Shown: positions 44,518-55,533 of the stretch, one piece after another
Layout of the letters: every line of letters starts with the position of its first letter
Position numbering within the stretch: the stretch's first letter is position 1
From: Acidobacteriota bacterium
GTDB taxonomy: Bacteria; Acidobacteriota; Blastocatellia; RBC074
Direction of reading: 5' to 3'
DNA: 64,000 nucleotides
Assembly (NCBI GenBank): GCA_018269055.1
Contig: JAFDVI010000028.1
Span: forward strand, 62,001-126,000
Position numbers and translations under genes: made by a program
Notes under the pieces: model-generated
Told to the model about the DNA's origin: nothing
The model's input: only the letters and a program-made list of their open reading frames with translations
Database searches by the model: none

Positions 44518-47500
44518 TTATTCCCGCGTAATGAAGTTGTCCGTATTAAACAACACACGTGCGGCAGCCGTCAGCGCAGCGGATTGCGCTTCGGTCAGGC
44601 CGATTTTTACCAACTCCTGGCTCACCAGCGCGTTCGGCGAACCGGGTTGGCCGGTAAAGCTCTGCGCTTGCCGTTCGACGTAGCTATGCAGCGCGGCAAG
44701 TTCCGTTGCGTTGGGCGCGCGGCTGAAACACAACGCGAACGCATGCTTCAATCGTGCATCCAGCGTTGCCGTGAATTCGCCGGGCACATCGCGAACAAGT
44801 CGAGCCGCCAAGCCTTGCGCAATTTCCAGGAAGGCCGGATCGTTCGCCAGCGTCAGTGATTGCAGCGGCGTATCCGAACGATGGCGCCGCGTGCAGACGC
44901 TTTGGAAATCCGGCGAATCAAATGTCGTGAACAGCGGATACGGCGCGCTGCGGAAAAACTGCGTGTACAACGCGCGGCGAAAACGTTCGGCTCCGGTTGC
45001 CGCCACCCAGTTCTTCTTGTTTTGCGTGAAGGCGTATACGCCGTCAGGTTGCGGCGGGCGAACGCTGGGGCCGCCAATTTTGGGGTTCAGCAAGCCACTC
45101 GCGCTCAATGCCGCGTCACGCACGATTTCGGCTTCGACGCGAACGCGTTCCTGCCGCGCCAGCAGCAGGTTGCGCGGATCAATCTCGCTCAGGTCTTTGC
45201 GTGCGTCGGAGGTTTGGCGGTAGGTTGCGCTGGTCACAATCAGGCGATGCATGGCTTTCAAACTCCAACCCTGCCGTATGAATTCGCCCGCCAGCCAATC
45301 AAGCAATTCGGGATTTGTTGGCAAGGTGCCCTGTGTGCCGAAATCTTCTTCGGTTTCGACAATGCCGCGCCCGAAATACCGCATCCAGATTCGATTCATC
45401 GTCACGCGCGGCGTCAACGGATTCGCCGGATCAACCAGCCATTTGGCCAGATCAAGCCGCGTGCGCGGTTTGCCGGTTTCGGGCATCGCGGGCGCAATCG
45501 CGCTGAAAACATTTGGTTGCAACAATCCTGCGGCTTTGTCCGGTCGTGTGAAATCGCCGCGCGTCATGATGTAGGACTCACGCGGCACGTTGGTGTCGTG
45601 CATGATCATCGCCATTACGGCAGTGCCGGACTGTTTTTCCCGCACTGCACGCGCCGAAGTGAAAGCAGCATTGATCAGGGCTTGCTGTTCCGGTGTTCGC
45701 GCGTTCGCGGCGGATTTCAGCGCGGTCAGCAAGGCGGTTCCGCGCGCGTCGTGCGGCGTTTCCGAAGCGACTTCGATTTTGAAATGCCCTATACCGCGTC
45801 CGGTTTCAGCGTCGTGCCGCAACACGAACAGCAACTGGCGGCTGGCGAAATTTTTGTTCGGCGCAAAGAGAAACGTGGCTTCGTGTGGTTGCGAGTTAGC
45901 GGCATTGGCGCTGATTGACCAGGCTGTGCGGCGGTCGTTGTCGCTTGCGGCTCGAGCAGGGAAGGCGCTTTGCTCATCGTCGGCAAAGGCATCGCTGAAA
46001 CGATGCGAACCGCCTTCCGATTCGATGTAAAACTCGCTCAAGGCGAATGAACCATCCGCTCCCAATCCGGGGCCATTCTGGGGCAAACCCTCGTATGGCA
46101 AAACAGTCAATCGCACAGCAGCGACGCGCGGAGACACGATCCGCACCAGAATCCGGTACGCATCATTTTGCGAAGCGTTCGTCGTCATCAAAAACGATCC
46201 GTCCTCCAAACGCTGCAACTTCCCGTGCGCTTCAGTTTCGAGCTTGACGACTTCAAAGGGCTTCCATTCAACGGCTTTGTTTGGGGCCGTCGCCGCCGGG
46301 TTGCGTTCGAGCCGGGCAATTTCCGTGCGTTCCCAATCTTCCTGCTTCAACTCGCTGCGCGCCATTCCGCGCTTTGCAAGAGAAGAGTCAGAAGGTGCCG
46401 TCGTTTCCGGCTTGCCGAACATCTCGCCGCGTTGGACAGGAACCACTGGCCCCTGATTGTTGTAATCCATCGTCGAGTTAAAGAATGCCAGAAACTGGTA
46501 ATACTCTTTGTGCGGGATGGGATCGAATTTATGCGAATGACATTGGGCGCATCCTACGGTCAATCCCAGCCAGACTGCGCCCGTCGTGTTGACGCGATCC
46601 ATCACCTGTTCGACGCGCGCCTGTTCGGGATCAACGCCGCCTTCTTCGTTGATGACCGTGTTGCGGTGAAAACCCGTGGCGACCAGTTGCGCTTTGGTTG
46701 GATTCGGCAACAAATCGCCTGCAAGCTGTTCAATCGTGAATTGATCGAAGGGTTTGTCTTCGTTGAGCGCCTGAATCACCCAATCGCGGTACGGCCACAT
46801 CACGCGCTCGCCATCAATTGTGTAGCCGTTGGAATCGGCGTAGCGCGCTTGATCCAGCCAATGGCGTCCCCAACGCTCGCCGTAATGCGGCGAAGCGAGC
46901 AACCGCTCGACCAGCGCGCTGTAAGCCGCATCCTGTTTTTGCGGATCTTTTTGATTGAATTCTTTGACAAAGGCTTCGACTTCGGCGGGCGATGGCAACA
47001 ACCCTGTCAGGTCGAGCGATAAGCGGCGAATCAACGTGCGCGCATCGGCTTGCGGCGAAGGCTGAATTCCTTCGCGTTCCAACCGCGCCAGAATGAATCG
47101 GTCAATGTCGTTGCGCACCCATTTCGTATTTTTGACGGAGGGCGGCTGAAGTCTGGCCAGCGGTTGAAACGCCCAATGTCCCTGGTACTTTGCGCCTTGT
47201 TCAATCCAGCGGCGCAACAGTGCGGCTTCTTCCGCTGTGATCGGAGCTTTTTTGGCTGAAGGGGGCGGCATCATTTCGCCAGCATCGTGTGAAGTCACGC
47301 GGCGAAGCAGTTCACTTTCGTCGGGCTTTCCAGGCGTAATCGCTCGATACCCGCCGCGATCTTTGGTCGCGCCCTCAAAGGTATCCAGCCGCAATCCAGC
47401 TTTGCGATTTCGCTCATCAGGTCCGTGACAATAAAAACAGCGGTCAGAAAGCAGCGGGCGAATGTCTCGATTGAATTGCACTTCTTGTGCTGCTGCTGTC

Positions 47501-47577
47501 AGTGGCGGTTCAATCCACATCGCGCAGATTGCGGAAGCAATCAACAGCAGTCCCACACACAGTTTCAGGGAGTTCAT
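44518..47577 (-). CDS. PSD1-type protein with cytochrome c (PSCyt1), DUF1549 and DUF1553 domains
   Basis: A 1,019-residue exported protein. After the signal, an N-terminal PSCyt1 domain carries one haem c motif (CFYCHG) in FNRDIRPLLSDRCFYCHGP, followed by RRVTSHDAGEMMPPPSAKK. The DUF1549 region follows (FILARLEREGIQPSPQADA, RRLSLDLTGLLP, ASPHYGERWGRHWLDQARYADSNGY), a carbohydrate-like central domain, and DUF1553 near the end (LAKWLVDPANPLTPRVTMNRIW, FGRGIVETEEDFG, SATYRQTSDARKDLSEIDP). The activity of PSD1 proteins is not established. It heads an operon with msrB, the lactonase and DUF1501. The start at 47577 gives the signal peptide; the frame extends to 47622. Confidence 0.92.
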   Translation of the reverse strand: MNSLKLCVGLLLIASAICAMWIEPPLTAAAQEVQFNRDIRPLLSDRCFYCHGPDERNRKAGLRLDTFEGATKDRGGYRAITPGKPDESELLRRVTSHDAGEMMPPPSAKKAPITAEEAALLRRWIEQGAKYQGHWAFQPLARLQPPSVKNTKWVRNDIDRFILARLEREGIQPSPQADARTLIRRLSLDLTGLLPSPAEVEAFVKEFNQKDPQKQDAAYSALVERLLASPHYGERWGRHWLDQARYADSNGYTIDGERVMWPYRDWVIQALNEDKPFDQFTIEQLAGDLLPNPTKAQLVATGFHRNTVINEEGGVDPEQARVEQVMDRVNTTGAVWLGLTVGCAQCHSHKFDPIPHKEYYQFLAFFNSTMDYNNQGPVVPVQRGEMFGKPETTAPSDSSLAKRGMARSELKQEDWERTEIARLERNPAATAPNKAVEWKPFEVVKLETEAHGKLQRLEDGSFLMTTNASQNDAYRILVRIVSPRVAAVRLTVLPYEGLPQNGPGLGADGSFALSEFYIESEGGSHRFSDAFADDEQSAFPARAASDNDRRTAWSISANAANSQPHEATFLFAPNKNFASRQLLFVLRHDAETGRGIGHFKIEVASETPHDARGTALLTALKSAANARTPEQQALINAAFTSARAVREKQSGTAVMAMIMHDTNVPRESYIMTRGDFTRPDKAAGLLQPNVFSAIAPAMPETGKPRTRLDLAKWLVDPANPLTPRVTMNRIWMRYFGRGIVETEEDFGTQGTLPTNPELLDWLAGEFIRQGWSLKAMHRLIVTSATYRQTSDARKDLSEIDPRNLLLARQERVRVEAEIVRDAALSASGLLNPKIGGPSVRPPQPDGVYAFTQNKKNWVAATGAERFRRALYTQFFRSAPYPLFTTFDSPDFQSVCTRRHRSDTPLQSLTLANDPAFLEIAQGLAARLVRDVPGEFTATLDARLKHAFALCFSRAPNATELAALHSYVERQAQSFTGQPGSPNALVSQELVKIGLTEAQSAALTAAARVLFNTDNFITRE

Positions 47578-47736
47578 AACAGACTCACAATGCAGCAGCG
47601 AAAGCCCGAGCGCAACCCACATCGCGGGATTAAGCTCAGGTTCAACAAATGACGCTACAGGAATGGTTTCGGCGGCAGTTTGAGAAGGAGGTTGTGCCGA
47701 CCGAAATTCTTGTAGAGCAATTTTGATGATGAATGG

Positions 47737-47759
47737 CCGGAGGCACGTTTGGCCTCCGG
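47737..47759 (-). terminator. Hairpin after the GH19-tail gene
   Basis: CCGGAGGC (47737-47744) pairs with GCCTCCGG (47752-47759) around a 7-nt loop. No T-run follows on the minus strand, so it is a weak terminator candidate. Confidence 0.45.
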
Positions 47760-47801
47760 GGAGAGATGAAACAAATCGAATTGCGCTTTAGACAGCGCGA
47801 A

Positions 47802-48782
47802 TCACTTCTTTTTTCCAGCCTTCTTTGCCGCTTTCTTGGTCTGTTTTGCCGCCGTTTTCTTAGCAGCCTTTTTTGCCGGAGCTTTCTTGGTCGCCAGCTT
47901 TGTTGCTTTCTTAGCAGCCTTTTTTGCCGGAGCTTTCTTGGTCGCCTTCGCAGTTTTCTTTGAAGCCTTAACGATTTTCTTACTTGCCTTTGTTGTCTTG
48001 GCAGCCTTCTTGGCCTTCTTTACTGAATTCCGAACAGGCGTTTTAGCCATTCCAGCAGCGGATTTTTTTTTCGAGACGGCGCTTGTGGAGCCGTCTTCGG
48101 ATGGGGAAGAAGTCGTTCCTAAAAGCTCCTCGATTGCTTCCTGTCCGCGAGGAAGTGTGTTTGGCGTCAGGTTGCCAGTTGCAGGCGGCGGCGCGGCTGC
48201 AGCGGCAGAAAACGAAAAACTACTGAAAGAGGAAGTAACACCAAGCGCCTGTTTGGCGCGTGCATAATACTTTTCTCTGCTGGCCTGGCCGTTCAGTCCG
48301 CCGTTAATTTTTTTGGTAATTGCCGTGAAATCCGGGATGTCGGCGAGTTCATTCAATCCGTTGACTTTCCAGAACTGGCAAGCTGTTTCAAATCCAACCT
48401 GAGTGGTTGACGCCAATTCCGGATTTCCTTCGATGTCAACGCCCACCAATTGCCCGTACTTTCTGTAATTGAATCTGCCAGTGATTTGGATTGGTCCTCG
48501 TCCTTTGTACCGTTTGCCGTCACCTGGTTGTGTGTTGCCCAACCGCGTCGCCAAATCGCTTGGCGGTTCGTAGCGTTTCTGCGCCGCCGTTGGCCCCCAG
48601 ATTTCTTCCCAAAACTTCAATTCACCCGATTCATGTGCGATTTGAGCCAGAAAGGCGGCTTGGCGCAGCGGGGTGGTAATGTCGTACATCGGCAGAATGG
48701 CGTTCAAAAACGGCAGGTACATCTGGCGTTTTTGAGCCGTCAAGGTCGGCATGATTTGTTGCAATTGGCTGTCGGTAAGCAT
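47802..48782 (-). CDS. GH19 chitinase/endolysin-like protein with a histone-H1-like Lys/Ala tail
   Basis: A 326-residue protein. Residues 1-190 are a GH19 lysozyme-like domain of the kind used as phage endolysins: QAAFLAQIAHESGELKFWEE with the catalytic Glu near 51 and 60, and YKGRGPIQITGRFNYRKYG. About 195-240 is a Ser/Ala/Pro linker. From about 245 to the end the protein is almost only Lys, Ala, Thr and Pro (KKAPAKKAAKK-type repeats), like bacterial histone-H1 or AlgP tails. No signal peptide is seen. The start at 48782 has AAGGAGG 5 nt upstream; the frame is open to 48851. The tail could bind nucleic acid or anionic wall polymers. Confidence 0.88.
   Translation of the reverse strand: MLTDSQLQQIMPTLTAQKRQMYLPFLNAILPMYDITTPLRQAAFLAQIAHESGELKFWEEIWGPTAAQKRYEPPSDLATRLGNTQPGDGKRYKGRGPIQITGRFNYRKYGQLVGVDIEGNPELASTTQVGFETACQFWKVNGLNELADIPDFTAITKKINGGLNGQASREKYYARAKQALGVTSSFSSFSFSAAAAAPPPATGNLTPNTLPRGQEAIEELLGTTSSPSEDGSTSAVSKKKSAAGMAKTPVRNSVKKAKKAAKTTKASKKIVKASKKTAKATKKAPAKKAAKKATKLATKKAPAKKAAKKTAAKQTKKAAKKAGKKK
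47856..47946 (-). repeat. Perfect 40-bp direct repeat in the Lys/Ala tail
   Basis: Copies at 47856-47895 and 47907-47946, offset 51 bp (17 codons), in frame. They encode the same AKKAPAKKAAKK segment and show that the tail grew by tandem duplication. Confidence 0.85.
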
Positions 48783-48901
48783 ACGTTCCTCCTTATGCCG
48801 TGCAAACGCGGCAAATAATTGGGTTGTTCCATAATGGCTGAAATCGCTCAATCACATTCCGGCGAATAACCGATGCCGGCATGCTGAGCGGAGAAAAGGG
48901 C

Positions 48902-48938
48902 AAAAACAACAACGGGCGTCTTTTTTTGGAAGACGCCC
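48902..48938 (-). terminator. Intrinsic terminator after tRNA-Lys
   Basis: GGGCGTCTT (48914-48922) pairs with AAGACGCCC (48930-48938). On the minus strand it is followed by GTTGTTGTTTTT. It lies 17 bp beyond the tRNA. Confidence 0.85.
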
Positions 48939-48954
48939 GCGACAGGTTTGGGAA

Positions 48955-49027
<73 letters not shown>

Positions 49028-49153
49028 AAAGTGATTTGAATCAGAGAACCTGTCCAAAAACGAAGGCCGGATGATACCTATCGAAGCTTTGATCGTCAAC
49101 CACCCCAGACTGAACAAATTGCCAAAAACCTTGCGTTCAACCGAAGGGGCAAT

Positions 49154-51574
49154 TTATTTAACGTCGAAGACCGGAACCTCGCTCAATCGCATTTTGCCCC
49201 CTGCACGACTAACCACATAAACAGCTCGGCCAGAATATTCTTTGCCTTCGATTTTGATTTTCAGCGTGACGTCAACAGCGGTGCGATTAGCGTCCCATTC
49301 TTCGGCGCGCATCGGGTCGGTTACCCAGATGGAAGGCTTTCTGACAACCAGGGACTGCGCGAAGCGGCGCAGATTTCCAAGCTCAACAAACGGGTTGACC
49401 ACATCGGCATTGCCTTGCAACACGGCGGCATCGAATTTTTGCAAGAACGCGCGCACATCGTCTGGGATTTTGACTGCGTTGGCTCCGCGTTCGGCTTTCA
49501 GCGCGCCATCGCGCGCCGCGACTGTTGTTGCCGCGTCCAGATCGGACATAGAAGCGTAGCGGTATCGCATCGCTGCGTCGGAAAACTTGCTTTGTTGGAG
49601 CGCAATTTCAGCCAAACCCAAATTGGCCGCGCCGTAAGCTTGCAGCGGCAACGGCTCGCTTTTCAAAACGGCTTCAAACTCTTTCGCGGCTTCGTCGGTT
49701 TTCTTTTCCGCCAGCAAAATGCGGCCCAAGAGCGCCTGCAAAATCGGCGCGTTGGGCGTTTCCTTCAATCCTTCGCGAATTTTGGTCTCGGCGGTGGCGA
49801 AATCGTTTTTGCTGAACGCCAGATTGGCTTGCCCAAAGGCTTCGGATTCGGATGGGCGGCGCGGGTAAATGTCATTGTTGTAATCGGCTTGCAGATACAG
49901 TTTGTCCGGGTCGGCTTCAATAGATGTGATGACCGTTCCGGCGGGAAAACTGACTGAGCCGAATTCGCCCGCTTTGACCAGCACCTGGCGTTTGATCTTT
50001 TCGCCTTTGTCGGTGGTCGCCAAAACATCCACAGTGATTTCGCCAGAACCGAAATTGGCGATTGTGGATTCGACTCCGGCTGCGGTCGTTTGTGGTTGGC
50101 CGATGGCGAAATCCGGCAGCAAACCGGCTTCAATCCAGTTTGAAAAGATTTCGTTGATCACACGACGATCTGCGCCCGAAGCCAGCAGCACATCTTTCAA
50201 ACTGGCACAGCGCGAAAGGGAACATAGCGGATGCACTTGCGGCGGGCGACCATTTTGCGACGGCAAATACCATCCGCTGAGCGATAGCGCGTCAACATTT
50301 CTGCGGCTGAGCGAAGCTCGCAGCGCATTGTCAAAGATTTGTTTGCCAACCTGCTTTTCAATCAATCGCCAGGTCATGGCGCCTTTGTTGTAAACGCTGG
50401 TGGTGTAATTGCGATCCAAAGGGCTTTGATTCAGCAAGGGAGCGTCGTCTTTGGCGATGACGGCATACGCGCGCCGGAAGCGTTCAAAAGCGTTTTCCCG
50501 CTGCGCCGCGCCATAGCGGTCACCCAGATACTGCGCAACCAGGTAACTCGGCAACGCATCGCGCAACATTCCAGTGCCGCGTCCGCGCAGCAGAACCTGA
50601 CCATCAATCCAGGCCCGCGCGGCGGCTCCGGCAACAAGTTCAACCGTTCCCTGATCCAGCAAATCTCGCCGAAACAAATTGGCATCCACCGTGACGGCTC
50701 CGACAGTGGTAAACGACACTTCGCGCACCGCGCCAAAGTTGTCGGAAGTGATGGTGCTCAGTTGTCGCGCCTGTGTGGCAATAACGCGGAAAGGAGCCAG
50801 CGCCGCGACATCGAAGTATTTGACGTAAAACGCGACGATTCGTTCGGATTCTGCTGCCAACCGAGCGGCTTGCTGTTTGCCTGCTTCGTTTAAGCCGCGC
50901 GGATAATACACCTCCACGGGATGAGCCTCGCCTCCACGCGTGATGGCTTCGTAATCCCCTACGATCACGAACGGCTGTGCCGCCATGGATTGTTCAAACG
51001 AATTTTCACTCTTGCGAATTCCGGAAGAGATGACTTTTAACCCGGCTGGCGCTTCGACCGTGAGCGAGTAGGGAGCGGTATCGGCTCCGTGTTCGGCAAA
51101 CGGCGTATGCGGCGTCGGAACCCAGAAACTTTGCGGCAACAGATAACTTTCCCCTGATGCCAGGTGAAGCCCGATTCCGCGATCCGCCGCGGGAAGCGAG
51201 TATGTAAATTCGACGGTCAATTCGCGGGTCGAGGCAATGGTCGTCGTCATATCCGTGTAAATCCGCAACACATTGCCGCGCTCTTCATTGGTTTTGAAGC
51301 TGACCGGCTCGCCATTGACCTTCATCGCACTGACTTGGGTTTTCATATTTGCGTAAAACCCAAAGCGCGGTTTGTTGGAATCAAGCAGGATTCGATCCGC
51401 CAAATTTGGATCGGAAAGATTGACCAGTTGCAGTTTGGCCTGCACATCCACTTTCAACTCTTCCGGTTTGATGGCGACACTGATCTCGTATTTTTTGACT
51501 TCGAATTCCTGAGCGGAGGCTGAAGCTGCCAATCCCAGCAACATCATTGAAAAGAAAATGAGCCTTTTCAGCAT
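49154..51574 (-). CDS. M1-aminopeptidase-like protein without the zinc site, with TPR-like repeats
   Basis: An 806-residue exported protein (signal to about SASAQE). The N-terminal beta domain and following region have the M1 layout (KKYEISVAIKPEELKVDVQA, GLHLASGESYLLPQSFWVP). Where M1 enzymes have A-H-E-x-A-H-Q-W, this protein has AGAAARAW, so both His and the Glu are replaced, and the later Glu (NEG-A-Y) is ALPSY. It therefore cannot bind catalytic zinc the normal way. About 590-680 has TPR-like helices (AFGQANLAFSKNDFATAETKI, LGRILLAEKKTDEAAKEFEA). The role is probably scaffolding or binding. It is 47 bp downstream of kdsA on the same strand. Confidence 0.8.
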   Translation of the reverse strand: MLKRLIFFSMMLLGLAASASAQEFEVKKYEISVAIKPEELKVDVQAKLQLVNLSDPNLADRILLDSNKPRFGFYANMKTQVSAMKVNGEPVSFKTNEERGNVLRIYTDMTTTIASTRELTVEFTYSLPAADRGIGLHLASGESYLLPQSFWVPTPHTPFAEHGADTAPYSLTVEAPAGLKVISSGIRKSENSFEQSMAAQPFVIVGDYEAITRGGEAHPVEVYYPRGLNEAGKQQAARLAAESERIVAFYVKYFDVAALAPFRVIATQARQLSTITSDNFGAVREVSFTTVGAVTVDANLFRRDLLDQGTVELVAGAAARAWIDGQVLLRGRGTGMLRDALPSYLVAQYLGDRYGAAQRENAFERFRRAYAVIAKDDAPLLNQSPLDRNYTTSVYNKGAMTWRLIEKQVGKQIFDNALRASLSRRNVDALSLSGWYLPSQNGRPPQVHPLCSLSRCASLKDVLLASGADRRVINEIFSNWIEAGLLPDFAIGQPQTTAAGVESTIANFGSGEITVDVLATTDKGEKIKRQVLVKAGEFGSVSFPAGTVITSIEADPDKLYLQADYNNDIYPRRPSESEAFGQANLAFSKNDFATAETKIREGLKETPNAPILQALLGRILLAEKKTDEAAKEFEAVLKSEPLPLQAYGAANLGLAEIALQQSKFSDAAMRYRYASMSDLDAATTVAARDGALKAERGANAVKIPDDVRAFLQKFDAAVLQGNADVVNPFVELGNLRRFAQSLVVRKPSIWVTDPMRAEEWDANRTAVDVTLKIKIEGKEYSGRAVYVVSRAGGKMRLSEVPVFDVK

Positions 51575-51621
51575 TCTTTTATCTGTCCTTATGATTTTTG
51601 ATTACAACTTTGGTTTCGGCA

Positions 51622-52539
<918 letters not shown>

Positions 52540-52727
52540 TTAATTTGCCGGATCAGCAAGATCATCGAGGATTTTATTCACGTCAACTTTTAGGTCTACA
52601 GTTTCGATAGTCGCTGCGTCCCAGACCTTTTGAAGGTCAACGCCAAAGTATTGCCCTGCAAATACAATTCGATTTTTGCGATGGCATCGCGGACATGCTT
52701 CAGGTAAACCAACTCATCCCGCTTCAT
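52540..52727 (-). pseudogene. Decayed HepT-family toxin (DUF86)
   Basis: The frame from the ATG at 52727 (overlapping the mntA stop by 14 bases) reads MKRDELVYLKHVRDAIAKIE, the usual N-terminus of HepT. After about 25 codons the reading frame shifts: the normal C-terminal part, YFGVDLQKVWD and NKILDDLADP, continues in another frame to a stop at 52540. In the original frame a stop is met at 52596. About 50 codons of the middle are missing, including the R-x4-6-H active-site region that lies just before YFGVDL. The toxin RNase can therefore not be made intact. Only the MntA-like partner remains. Confidence 0.85.
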
Positions 52728-53004
52728 AAATCACCTTCAAGTCCGCCAGAATGCGATCCCGCAAATATGGGCTGATGGCTGGCTCTGTCAGCAGATCAAC
52801 TTTCCTGCCAAGCGCATCAGTCAATTGATTTTCCAGCGCGACCAGATCAATTAAACTTTTGCGTGTTGAAAAATCCACCAGCAAATCAATGTCGCTGCTT
52901 TCGTTCGCTTCGCCACGCGCCATCGAGCCGAACAAGCCGATTTTTGACACATCATTTTGGCGACAGATTTCGATCAACTTAGCCACATCAAACAATTGAG
53001 ACAT
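52714..53004 (-). CDS. MntA-type minimal nucleotidyltransferase (antitoxin)
   Basis: A 96-residue MNT-domain protein with the motif GSMARGEANESSDIDLLVDF, which contains the GS-x10-D-x-D pattern that binds metal and ATP. MntA antitoxins neutralise HepT toxins by transferring AMP groups to them. GGAG lies 6 nt before the ATG. It follows pyrG by 25 bp. The active-site residues look intact even though its toxin is broken, so it may be neutral debris or have another target. Confidence 0.88.
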   Translation of the reverse strand: MSQLFDVAKLIEICRQNDVSKIGLFGSMARGEANESSDIDLLVDFSTRKSLIDLVALENQLTDALGRKVDLLTEPAISPYLRDRILADLKVIYEAG

Positions 53005-53029
53005 ACAAACTCCATTCGTCGGCGAAAGG

Positions 53030-54697
<1,668 letters not shown>

Positions 54698-54896
54698 TTA
54701 TCGTTGGTTGAAGCTGTAGGGGCATACACGAGTTTTCGGTGAACTTGGTTTTTAGCTAGTGGTAAGTGCAAGAGTAAACACTTCGCGGCTGAGCGTCAAT
54801 TGGCCGGAGATTTTTACTGTGACAGTTCGTTGTCACCTGCGCTGAACACAAAAACTGTCCTAACCACATCTGCAGGGCTTCGCGCATATGAATAAG

Positions 54897-54925
54897 GTAG
54901 AGCAGGTTTTCCAACCCTGCTCTAC
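54897..54925 (+). promoter_or_regulatory. Leader hairpin upstream of the 170-residue secreted protein
   Basis: GTAGAGCAGG (54897-54906) pairs with CCTGCTCTAC (54916-54925) around a 9-nt loop, 22 bases before the ATG and just 5' of the AAAAGGAG. It could act as an attenuator or a translation-control hairpin. Confidence 0.5.
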
Positions 54926-54947
54926 AATTTCAAAAGGAGAAAATACC

Positions 54948-55460
54948 ATGCGACGCATCGCCCTCTTGTTGTTGCTGAGTTTTATCAAGCATCCCGTTTC
55001 GCCGGATGTCTTGCCGAAAAGCATTCATCGCCACTCCGAACCAGGCGTCAGAACGATGCAAACTCAGGAGCCGAAACTCGTTCGCCCCAATCAGATCAGC
55101 GAACTGCCTGCCGCCGAAGCCCTGCAAAAAGCGCGGCTGTTGTTCCTTCGCCCGCGCTCATCGTTTTTTGACAAGGACAAATTGGAACGTGAACTCCTTA
55201 AACGCAAAGAGTTTGGCGAAATGGGCTTAGAAATCACGCGCAGCGTCAATAATGCCGACTTGGTGCTGGAAATCACGCGCAAACGATTTACGACGCGTTT
55301 TACCTGCAACGTGATTGAGCCAATGACTCAACGCGTCCTGACCGGAATTACTGCAAGCTCTCTTGGTGGGGAAATCGAACCTCATTTGGCTGACGCTCTT
55401 GTCAAGGAGTTCAAGGCTAAGCGAGCTAAACCTGCAACCGAAGAGAAAAAGCTGGAATAG
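54948..55460 (+). CDS. Small secreted protein sharing a domain with the 62805 protease C-terminus
   Basis: A 170-residue protein with a hydrophobic N-terminus (MRRIALLLLLSFI). The rest is a single alpha/beta domain: ALQKARLLFLRPRSSFFDKD, a strand GEMGLEITRSVNNADLVLEITR, RFTTRFTCNVIEPMTQRVLT, and a last helix ADALVKEFKAK. The pattern ADLVLEI-x-T-x-TRV-LG-A closely follows the C-terminal ~90 residues of the trypsin-like protein at 62805. I do not recognise a named family. AAAAGGAG lies 8 nt before the ATG. It is divergent from pyrG. Confidence 0.75.
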   Translation: MRRIALLLLLSFIKHPVSPDVLPKSIHRHSEPGVRTMQTQEPKLVRPNQISELPAAEALQKARLLFLRPRSSFFDKDKLERELLKRKEFGEMGLEITRSVNNADLVLEITRKRFTTRFTCNVIEPMTQRVLTGITASSLGGEIEPHLADALVKEFKAKRAKPATEEKKLE

Positions 55461-55469
55461 AAACAAAAC

Positions 55470-55502
55470 ATCGCGCAGCCTGATGCGTCAGGACTGCGCG
55501 AT
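55470..55502. terminator. Two-way terminator between converging genes
   Basis: ATCGCGCAG/CTGCGCGAT (55470-55478 with 55494-55502) encloses an inner CCTGA-TGCG-TCAGG stem. The minus strand is followed by a T-rich stretch (GTTTTGTTTC). It separates the 54948 and NuoI-like genes. Confidence 0.75.
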
Positions 55503-55533
55503 ATTTGGAAATCAACGCTACCGAATCGGAAAG

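Noticed and set aside
47856..47946. Non-coding tandem repeat or mobile element
   Set aside because: The repeat is in frame and encodes the Lys/Ala tail of the GH19 protein.
49154..51574. Active M1 aminopeptidase
   Set aside because: The HExxH and downstream Glu positions are replaced, so a catalytic zinc site is not possible.
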